NCBI RefSeq assembly: GCF_052113705.1
Contig: NZ_JBGQOG010000001.1
Location: 248,001 to 312,000, forward strand
Source of the DNA: JBGQOG01 sp052113705
GTDB taxonomy: Bacteria; Pseudomonadota; Alphaproteobacteria; Rhodobacterales; Rhodobacteraceae
Reading direction: 5' to 3'
Length of the DNA: 64,000 bases
Under the pieces are notes generated by a model. The model did no database searches, was not told the origin of the DNA, and saw nothing but the letters and a program-made list of their open reading frames with translations. Below, in pieces: positions 57,582 to 64,000 of this stretch. Made by a program: the position numbers and the translations under genes. The first letter of the stretch is position 1; each line of letters begins with the position of its first letter.

Positions 57582-58958
57582 TCAGCATCTGTTGAATTCG
57601 GGTGCCGCCAGCACAAGGCCCACCGCCTCGGCCCGGCTCTCGGCGCGTGGCACGGCGGTCAGCAGCGCGGGCGTGGCGCGCGCGCCCAAAGCGGTATGCG
57701 CAAATTCCACCGGGTCGGGCAGCGTGTCGAGCACCTGTTTGGGGCCCGACATGGCCCAGTTCAGCCGCTCCGACAGGCTTTGCGGCGTGATCCAGGCCTC
57801 GGCGGCCTCGGGCCAACCATCCGGCCCGCCGGGCTTCAGCCAGAACTGCCCCATGCCGCGCAGCGGGGTAGTCACCAGTTTGCGGTGCACCCCCGGCTCC
57901 CATGCCGCCACCGTGCGGCCATCAAAGCCGAGGGCACGCAGCCCGGAGGGGATGTACACCAACGGCTGGCGCACCTTTTCCCCCAGCGCCGCCAGCGCTG
58001 CGGGATGGGTCAAAAGCACCTCATACACCGGCAGCAACGCGGTATCATGCGCCTGATAGGCGTTCGCCATCGCCGCCACCAGGTCTGCAGGCGGATCATC
58101 AGAGACGAAATGAACCGCGAGCTTATGCGCCAGATGCTGGGCGGTATCAGGATGCCGGGCCAGATCATCGAGCACGGCATAGATATCGCCCAGCCGCGCC
58201 GGGCCATCGCCACCATAGCTCTGACCAAGCACGGTCTCGGCCCCCTCTTCGGCGATTTCGGGCCGAAAGCCCGCGCCTTTGGCGCTGGAGTAGCTCAGCC
58301 CGGTCAGCAACTCGGCCAGCTGTCGCACGTCATCCTGACTGTAGCTGCCGTTGACGCCCAGCGTGTGCAGCTCCATCAGTTCGCGCGCCAGATTTTCGTT
58401 CAGCCCCATGTGCCGGTCCGGCCGCCGCCGCGCCAGGGGCGAGTCGGGACCGATTGAGGTGGATTGATCGAGATATTGGATCATCGCGGCATGGGTGGTG
58501 GCCGCGCGCAGCATCCCGGAGAACCGGCCTGCAAGATGCGGGCGCACCGCTTCTTCGCCATGCGCCAGCGTCAGCACATAGTTTTGCACCTTTTTGCCGA
58601 CGACAGTGAAGTGATCTGTCCAGAACTGATGCAGCCGCTCGCGAAAGCCGGCGGCGTCGTCAACCGCGCGGGCCATCCGCATTTGCAGGCCGAGGTCGAT
58701 CTGCCGGTTCACCTCTTGCCGGTGGTGCCGGAACGCTTCCAGCGCCTTGGGTCCGCCGCCCTTCACATAGGCGCGGCGCAGATCAAGATAGTCTTTGACC
58801 ATCTTCTGCGCGGCGGGGCCGGAAATGATCGGATACCTCTGGCCCAGCCGGTCCTTGCCGGTCAGCACCGCCAGAATATCGGCTGCCGAGCCGGGCGACG
58901 CCTGCCGGGGCGAAGGCCCGTAGCCAAAGCGGATCGCGGCAATCTGCGCATAGTCCAT
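57582..58958 (-). CDS. DUF1800 family protein
   Basis: A 458-residue protein of DUF1800, partner of the DUF1501 gene. Characteristic stretches: AIRFGYGPSPRQASPGSAAD, FRERLHQFWTDHFTVVGKK, GLNENLARELMELHTLGVNG and YSQDDVRQLAELLTGLSYSS. KLAVHFVSDDPPADLVAAM and ALGFDGRTVAAWEPGVHR follow. No signal peptide is obvious. ATG 58958 (MDYAQIAAIRF) was chosen because GAGGATGACG precedes it; ATG 58964 and 58970 are alternatives. The two proteins probably act together in an unknown envelope function. Confidence 0.9.
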   Translation of the reverse strand: MDYAQIAAIRFGYGPSPRQASPGSAADILAVLTGKDRLGQRYPIISGPAAQKMVKDYLDLRRAYVKGGGPKALEAFRHHRQEVNRQIDLGLQMRMARAVDDAAGFRERLHQFWTDHFTVVGKKVQNYVLTLAHGEEAVRPHLAGRFSGMLRAATTHAAMIQYLDQSTSIGPDSPLARRRPDRHMGLNENLARELMELHTLGVNGSYSQDDVRQLAELLTGLSYSSAKGAGFRPEIAEEGAETVLGQSYGGDGPARLGDIYAVLDDLARHPDTAQHLAHKLAVHFVSDDPPADLVAAMANAYQAHDTALLPVYEVLLTHPAALAALGEKVRQPLVYIPSGLRALGFDGRTVAAWEPGVHRKLVTTPLRGMGQFWLKPGGPDGWPEAAEAWITPQSLSERLNWAMSGPKQVLDTLPDPVEFAHTALGARATPALLTAVPRAESRAEAVGLVLAAPEFNRC

Positions 58959-59087
58959 CGTCATCCTCACCCGGTCACGGAGCCAGCCGCGGTTGCGCCC
59001 ACTGCGCCCGATTCCCCCGCAAAAAGAAAGGCACAGAGCCGTGATGCGGCGGCCCCGCGCGAAGAATTGCCGAAATAGTGGCGGGAC

Positions 59088-59591
59088 TTAGAAGCGAAAG
59101 CCGTGCGGATAATCGTGCTGGCCATCGAAATCGGCCTTGCCGATCTCAAGCCCGCCCGACCGCAGCACCGCAAAGGCCATGCAGGTGTGAAACAGGAAAT
59201 TCGGCATGCCGAACAGATGCAGGAAATCGGCGCCGGTCTGCTCCAGCTCGGCAAAGCCCGCGCGGTGGCGGATCAGCCGGGTCTCGGCCCCCTCGAACTC
59301 CACCGGATCAAGGGCTTTCAACGCAGTTTCCGCCGCGCGCAGCCGCGCCATGATGCCCGGCGCGTCGGGGCCGTAATCGCCCGCCACCGGCACCGCGCGT
59401 CCGGCCAGCGGATAGGCCACGCGCAGAGCGAAATTCACCGCCGTCGCCATCTGCTGACCGGCGGTGAACATGTCGGGGGCCAGCTGCCCCCGCAACAGCG
59501 CCGCATCCCCCGCGGTCCGTGCCACCAGCCCTTCGATACGCTCGAAGTAATGCAGGAAGACCGGAACCGAGGCGGTATACAGCGCGGGCAT
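59088..59591 (-). CDS. DUF1993 family protein
   Basis: A 167-residue protein of DUF1993 (DinB-like four-helix fold): MPALYTASVPVFLHYFERIE begins the first helix, AGQQMATAVNFALRVAYPLA the second, and LFGMPNFLFHTCMAFAVLRS the last, with a short metal-site-like His pattern. ATG 59591 shares one base with the aspS stop (TGATG), so translation is likely coupled. The function is unknown; DinB-like proteins include metal-dependent thiol transferases. Confidence 0.88.
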   Translation of the reverse strand: MPALYTASVPVFLHYFERIEGLVARTAGDAALLRGQLAPDMFTAGQQMATAVNFALRVAYPLAGRAVPVAGDYGPDAPGIMARLRAAETALKALDPVEFEGAETRLIRHRAGFAELEQTGADFLHLFGMPNFLFHTCMAFAVLRSGGLEIGKADFDGQHDYPHGFRF

Positions 59592-61372
59592 CACGCCTCT
59601 TTCGGCAGGACGCGCAACCGCAATTCGCGCAGCTGCTCGTTCAGGGGTTCCGAGGGGGCGTTCATCATCAGATCTTCCGCGCGCTGGTTCATCGGGAACA
59701 TGATGACTTCGCGGATGTTCTGCTCATCGGCCAGCAGCATGACGATACGGTCGATGCCCGCGGCACAACCGCCGTGCGGCGGCGCGCCGTATTTGAACGC
59801 CTTGACCATGCCGCCGAAGCGTTTTTCGACCTCGGAGGCCGGATAGCCCGCCAGTTCAAACGCCTTGAACATGATCTCGGGCTTGTGGTTGCGGATCGCG
59901 CCCGAGATCAGCTCATAGCCGTTGCAGGCGAGGTCATATTGATAGCCGAGCACCTTCAGCGGATCGCCGTTCAGCGCCTCCATCCCGCCCTGCGGCATCG
60001 AGAACGGGTTGTGGCTGAAGTCGATCTTGCCCTCATCGGTCTTTTCATACATCGGGAAGTCGATGATCCAGGCGAATTTGAAGCAATTCTCTTCTGTCAG
60101 CTTCAGCTCGCGGCCGATCTCGTTGCGCGCACGCCCCGCCACTGCCTCGAACTGCTCTGCCTTGCCGCCGAGGAAGAAGGCGGCATCGCCCTCGCCCAGG
60201 CCCAGCTGCAGCCGGATCGCCTCGGTCCGCTCCGGCCCGATGTTTTTCGCCAAGGGCCCTGCGGCTTCCATGCCCGAGCCGTCTTCGGCCTTGCGCCAGA
60301 AGATATAGCCCATGCCCGGCAGACCCTCTTTCTGCGCGAAAGCGTTCATCCGGTCGCAGAATTTTCGGCTGCCGCCGGTCGGCGCCGGAATCGCGCGCAC
60401 TTCGGTGCCTTCGTTTTCCAAGAGTTTCGCGAAGATCGCAAAGCCCGAGCCGCGGAAATGCTCGGAGACATCCTGCATCTTGATCGGGTTGCGCAGGTCC
60501 GGCTTGTCCGAACCATACCATTTCAGCGCATCGGCATAGGCGATATGCGTCCAGTCGGAATAGACCTTGTTGCCATTGCCGAATTCTTCAAAAATGCCCT
60601 GCACCACCGGTTGCACGGCGGCGAACACATCCTCTTGCGTCACAAAGGACATCTCGAGGTCGAGCTGGTAGAAATCGGTCGGCGAGCGGTCGGCGCGGGG
60701 ATCTTCGTCGCGGAAACAGGGCGCGATCTGGAAATAGCGGTCAAAGCCCGCCACCATGATCATCTGTTTGAACTGCTGCGGAGCCTGCGGCAGCGCGTAA
60801 AACTTGCCCGGATGCAGCCGCGACGGCACGAGGAAGTCGCGCGCACCCTCGGGCGAGGAGGCGGTGATGATCGGCGTCTGGAACTCGTTGAAGCCCTGAT
60901 CCCACATCCGGTTGCGCATCGAGCGCACCACGTTCGAGCGCAACATCATCTTGTTGTGCAGCCCGTCGCGGCGCAGATCGAGGAAGCGGTAGGTCAGCCG
61001 GGTCTCTTCCGGGTAATCCTGTTCGCCAAACACCGGCAAGGGCAGCTCTTCCGAGGCGCCCAGCACTTCGATGCCGCGGGCATAGACTTCGATCTCGCCA
61101 GTCGGGATCTTGGCGTTGATCAGGCTTTCGTCGCGCAGCTTGACGGTGCCGTCGATGCGGATCACCCATTCCGAGCGGACTTTTTCAAGGCCCGCAAAGG
61201 CCGCGCTGTCGCCATCGCAGATCACCTGCGTGATGCCGTAATGGTCGCGCAGGTCGAGGAACAACACGCCGCCGTGGTCACGGACCCGGTGGACCCATCC
61301 CGACAGGCGCACATCCTGCCCCGCATTGGCTTTGTTCAGATCGGCGCAAGTGTGGCTGCGATAGGCGTGCAT
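59591..61372 (-). CDS. aspS: Aspartyl-tRNA synthetase
   Basis: Class II synthetase, 593 residues, bacterial type. The N-terminal OB-fold anticodon domain reads MHAYRSHTCADLNKANAGQD and VRLSGWVHRVRDHGGVLFLD. Motif 2 is FYQLDLEMSFVTQEDVFAAV, with FKQMIMVAGFDRYFQIAPCFRDED just before. The bacterial insertion (GAD domain) follows, and motif 3 is GGCAAGIDRIVMLLADEQNI. ATG 61372 was chosen (AAGGGG 7-8 bases upstream); upstream ATGs add only a few residues. Coupled to DUF1993 by TGATG. Whether it is discriminating cannot be judged safely by eye. Confidence 0.97.
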   Translation of the reverse strand: MHAYRSHTCADLNKANAGQDVRLSGWVHRVRDHGGVLFLDLRDHYGITQVICDGDSAAFAGLEKVRSEWVIRIDGTVKLRDESLINAKIPTGEIEVYARGIEVLGASEELPLPVFGEQDYPEETRLTYRFLDLRRDGLHNKMMLRSNVVRSMRNRMWDQGFNEFQTPIITASSPEGARDFLVPSRLHPGKFYALPQAPQQFKQMIMVAGFDRYFQIAPCFRDEDPRADRSPTDFYQLDLEMSFVTQEDVFAAVQPVVQGIFEEFGNGNKVYSDWTHIAYADALKWYGSDKPDLRNPIKMQDVSEHFRGSGFAIFAKLLENEGTEVRAIPAPTGGSRKFCDRMNAFAQKEGLPGMGYIFWRKAEDGSGMEAAGPLAKNIGPERTEAIRLQLGLGEGDAAFFLGGKAEQFEAVAGRARNEIGRELKLTEENCFKFAWIIDFPMYEKTDEGKIDFSHNPFSMPQGGMEALNGDPLKVLGYQYDLACNGYELISGAIRNHKPEIMFKAFELAGYPASEVEKRFGGMVKAFKYGAPPHGGCAAGIDRIVMLLADEQNIREVIMFPMNQRAEDLMMNAPSEPLNEQLRELRLRVLPKEA

Positions 61373-61583
61373 CTTCATCCCCTTCCCGAGGCTCAATCAA
61401 TCCACCGCCTTGAACCGCGACGCCCGCGCGAAGTCAAGCCGCCGCTGCCGCTCCGGGCTGCGTTTGACCCACGGGCCGCTTTTAAAATACGGCGCGAATC
61501 CCTAGTGTCACCGCGCAGCCCGGAATTCGGGGCTGTGCCGTTTGTTTCGCGGGCCGCATGTTCCCCCCGCTTCAGGACCGACC

Positions 61584-62978
61584 ATGACCCCATCCTCTCC
61601 AGAACCTGCGGCAGCACCGGCGCGGGCTGCGCCCCATGCGGCACCGGCTGATCCACAGGGGGCCATCGCCAGCGCGGCAAGTGGACAGCAGGATGCCGCG
61701 TCGCGCCGCCACAAAACCGTGACGACGCTTGTACTCGTGGCGCTCGCGGCGCTGATCGCCGCGTTCAGCATGCTCTCGCTGGGCAAGACCGGCTCGGCGG
61801 ATCTGCTGGCGGCCTGGCTTGCGGGGGATGCGGTGGCGCAGGGGCATCCGGCGTTGATCTATCCTGCGGATGACACCGTCTTTACGATGCAGCCGCCCGT
61901 GGAATGGATCGCCCGAACGCGGGAACTGGGCTACGCGGGCGAAATATTCCCCTATATCTATCCCCCGCTCTGGGCCTGGGTCATGGCCCCCGTCGCGCGG
62001 CTGATGGCGCCGGAAACGCTGGCCGTGCTGGCGCATGGGGTCAACGCGGCCCTGCTCTTTGCCAGCCTGCTGATCGCGCGGCGCCTGTGCCGGCAGCCGC
62101 CGCCCCTCGCGCTCTGGCTTATGGTGGGGCTGCTTGCCTATTTCGGGACCAATGCGGGCTTTCTGGGTCTCTACCAGAACCAGCCGCAGATCCTCGTTGC
62201 CTTTCTGACGCTGCTGGCGCTGGAACGGGCCCAGAATGGCGCCCCCATCCTCGGCGGGGCACTGCTGGCGCTGGCGGCGGCGCTGAAACTCTACCCCGTG
62301 CTTTTGGCGATCTTGTGGCTCGCGCGGCGGCAGTACCGGCCCTTCGTGGCCTTTGTGATCCTTGGCGGCGCATTGGGGGCCCTGTCGGTCGCGGTGGCCG
62401 GATGGCCGCTGCATCAGCGGTTTCTGGAACTGATCCGCATGATCACCGATTCGGTTCTGATCACCAGCGTCAACTACACAACCGACGGTCTTTTGGCCCA
62501 GAGCTTCTGGGCGCATGCGCTGACAGTGGTTTTTGAACAATCCTCGGATGGCCTGCGCGGATGGCTCATCATGGCAAAACCCGCCTCGTTCGCCCTCACA
62601 TCCCGGCTGCTGCAACTCATGGCGCTGGCCGCGTTGTTCTGGCTCGGGCGGCGCCTGTCGCGGCGGCCCGAGGCCGATCCGGCCGCGTTCTGGGGGGCTG
62701 CGATGGTGATCCTGTCGCTCACCAGCCCGCTCTCATGGGCCTATCACTATCTCGCCCCGCTGAGCTTTGCGGCCCTGTTGCCAGCCCGTTACGGGCGGCG
62801 CGGCCTCGCCCTGCTCGTGCTCATCCTGCTGCCGACCGAGCCGCATCTCAGCCTCGTGAACTTCGACGCTCTGCCAAGCCTCGTCCTCGGCCAAGTCACT
62901 GGCACGCTGAGCATGATGCTCCTCGCTGCCTGCCTGATCTGGATCGCCCTGCGGCCCGGCACTGCCCCTCGGACATGA
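61584..62978 (+). CDS. GT87/DUF2029 family membrane glycosyltransferase
   Basis: A 464-residue polytopic protein of the DUF2029/GT87 group (polyprenyl-phosphate mannose-dependent alpha-mannosyltransferase-like). After an Ala/Pro-rich N-terminus come about ten hydrophobic segments: TVTTLVLVALAALIAAFSML, ALALWLMVGLLAYFGTNAGF-like, LLALAAALKLYPVLLAILWL (the conserved KLYP loop) and HYLAPLSFAALLPARYG. The periplasmic loop FPYIYPPLWAWVMAP is typical. ATG 61584 has AGGACC upstream. Likely to add a sugar to a lipid- or protein-linked acceptor in the envelope; the acceptor is unknown. Confidence 0.85.
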   Translation: MTPSSPEPAAAPARAAPHAAPADPQGAIASAASGQQDAASRRHKTVTTLVLVALAALIAAFSMLSLGKTGSADLLAAWLAGDAVAQGHPALIYPADDTVFTMQPPVEWIARTRELGYAGEIFPYIYPPLWAWVMAPVARLMAPETLAVLAHGVNAALLFASLLIARRLCRQPPPLALWLMVGLLAYFGTNAGFLGLYQNQPQILVAFLTLLALERAQNGAPILGGALLALAAALKLYPVLLAILWLARRQYRPFVAFVILGGALGALSVAVAGWPLHQRFLELIRMITDSVLITSVNYTTDGLLAQSFWAHALTVVFEQSSDGLRGWLIMAKPASFALTSRLLQLMALAALFWLGRRLSRRPEADPAAFWGAAMVILSLTSPLSWAYHYLAPLSFAALLPARYGRRGLALLVLILLPTEPHLSLVNFDALPSLVLGQVTGTLSMMLLAACLIWIALRPGTAPRT

Positions 62979-63078
62979 ACGAACCCGCGCCTGCCCCCAT
63001 TTGCGGGGTTGCGCGCGGGCTTTGCCCGGCTATAACCCCACCAATTTGCGCAGCCGCCATGCCGAAAAAGGAAATACC

Positions 63079-64000
63079 ATGCCGAAGAGAAACGACATCA
63101 AATCCATTCTCATTATCGGTGCGGGTCCCATCGTCATCGGACAGGCCTGCGAGTTCGACTATTCCGGCGCTCAGGCCTGCAAGGCCCTGCGCGAGGAAGG
63201 CTACCGGGTCATTCTGGTCAACTCGAACCCCGCCACCATCATGACCGATCCGGGTCTGGCCGATGCCACCTATATCGAGCCGATCACCCCCGAAGTCGTC
63301 GCCAAGATCATCGAGAAAGAGCGCCCCGATGCGCTGTTGCCGACGATGGGCGGGCAAACTGGCCTGAACACCTCGCTGGCGCTTGCCGATATGGGCGTGC
63401 TGGAGAAATTCGGCGTCGAGATGATCGGTGCCAAGCGCGAAGCCATTGAAATGGCCGAAGATCGCAAACTCTTCCGCGAGGCGATGGACCGTCTCGGGAT
63501 CGAGAACCCCAAGGCCACGATCATCGCCGCGCCGAAATTGCCGAACGGCAAATACGACATCAACGCCGGTGTTGCCGAGGCGCTGGCGGCCATCGAATAT
63601 GTCGGTCTGCCCGCGATCATCCGCCCCGCCTTTACCCTCGGCGGCACCGGCGGCGGCGTCGCCTATAACCGCGATGATTATGAGCGGATCTGCCGCTCCG
63701 GCCTCGATGCCTCGCCGATGGCGCAGATCCTGGTCGATGAATCGCTGCTGGGCTGGAAAGAATACGAGATGGAAGTGGTCCGCGACAAAGCGGATAATGC
63801 CATCATCGTCTGCGCCATCGAGAACATCGACCCGATGGGCGTGCACACGGGCGATTCGATCACCGTTGCCCCGGCGCTGACCCTGACCGATAAAGAATAT
63901 CAGATCATGCGCAACGGCTCGATCGCCGTGCTGCGCGAGATCGGGGTGGAGACCGGCGGCTCGAACGTGCAATGGGCGATCAACCCGAAAGACGGCCGCA
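63079..64000 (+). CDS. carB: Carbamoyl-phosphate synthase large chain, 5' part (runs off the window)
   Basis: N-terminal 307 codons of CarB, which makes carbamoyl phosphate from bicarbonate, ammonia and two ATP for pyrimidine and arginine synthesis. PKRNDIKSILIIGAGPIVIG begins the first ATP-grasp half. Also visible: FDYSGAQACKALREEGYRVI, NSNPATIMTDPGLADATYIE, MGGQTGLNTSLALADMG and VRDKADNAIIVCAIENIDPM. A short alphaproteobacterial insert (KLPNGKYDINAGV) replaces the corresponding E. coli loop. ATG 63079 has AAAAAGGAAATACC upstream. The frame is open at the window end. Confidence 0.97.
   Translation, partial: MPKRNDIKSILIIGAGPIVIGQACEFDYSGAQACKALREEGYRVILVNSNPATIMTDPGLADATYIEPITPEVVAKIIEKERPDALLPTMGGQTGLNTSLALADMGVLEKFGVEMIGAKREAIEMAEDRKLFREAMDRLGIENPKATIIAAPKLPNGKYDINAGVAEALAAIEYVGLPAIIRPAFTLGGTGGGVAYNRDDYERICRSGLDASPMAQILVDESLLGWKEYEMEVVRDKADNAIIVCAIENIDPMGVHTGDSITVAPALTLTDKEYQIMRNGSIAVLREIGVETGGSNVQWAINPKDGR

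Noticed and set aside
56330..57595. 421-codon plus-strand frame opposite DUF1501
   Set aside because: Antisense shadow of a well-formed Tat-exported protein gene.

Overview
The window is about 64 kb of GC-rich chromosomal DNA from an alphaproteobacterium of the family Rhodobacteraceae, most likely a Rhodobacter close to but distinct from R. capsulatus. Reasons: the sulfide:quinone reductase has its three catalytic cysteines at exactly 127, 159 and 353; XdhB has E232 and R310 at R. capsulatus numbering but its catalytic Glu at 739 instead of 730; tRNA-His is the alphaproteobacterial type without G-1; LexA, FnrL, CtrA and SqrR type sites occur in sensible places; and DUF6455, DUF6324, DUF1467 and MmcB families are present. 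No prophage, insertion sequence, CRISPR array or rRNA operon was seen. LAYOUT. 1-1601: 5' part of dnaE (minus). 1748-2233: SRPBCC protein. 2385-11814: a purine unit, xdhA-xdhB-xdhC translationally coupled (ATGA overlaps) and followed by a nucleoside-type ABC transporter (ATPase, two permeases, BMP-family binding protein), closed by a strong terminator. 11899-15467: sqr with an ATTC-N8-GAAT operator, tail-to-tail with one of two divergent GATase1-AraC regulators. 15844-20628: an ExoY-type sugar transferase behind a TTAA-N7-TTAA site, two small membrane proteins, tRNA-His, a DUF6324 protein, mmcB behind a GTTC-N7-GTTC SOS box, a probable 6S RNA, a DUF481 outer-membrane protein and a small membrane protein. 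20768-30478: nrdR-ribD and ribE-orf-ribB(X)-ribH-nusB on the minus strand, split by a plus-strand capsule cassette (kpsS, Wza-type exporter, kpsC). 30623-35408: YjbQ, rpoD and dnaG. 35926-39426: three Tad-like pseudopilin genes (one with a VWA domain) and a small lipoprotein. 39559-44638: hom, a glyoxalase-fold protein, glpX, recJ, tRNA-Glu. 45053-49361: YigZ-like protein, two tandem DUF6455 genes behind a perfect FNR box, DUF2254 membrane protein, M48 lipoprotein protease, small acidic protein. 49442-55951: DUF167, HDAC-like deacetylase, nitroreductase, EI24/CysZ-like protein, HPP-CBS protein, DUF1467, methylmalonyl-CoA epimerase, response regulator, GNAT. 56155-64000: a 44-residue membrane peptide, DUF1501/DUF1800 pair, DUF1993, aspS, a GT87-type membrane glycosyltransferase and the 5' part of carB. 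HOW IT FITS TOGETHER. Most of the window is core metabolism and information processing (dnaE, dnaG, rpoD, nusB, aspS, recJ, carB, hom, glpX, riboflavin). Accessory content is modest: purine uptake and oxidation, sulfide oxidation, capsule export, a Tad-like surface module and a microaerobic (FnrL) DUF6455 pair. The most interesting non-coding observations are a hairpin repeat resident in frame inside xdhB, and regulatory sites (SqrR, LexA, CtrA, FnrL) that can be read directly.
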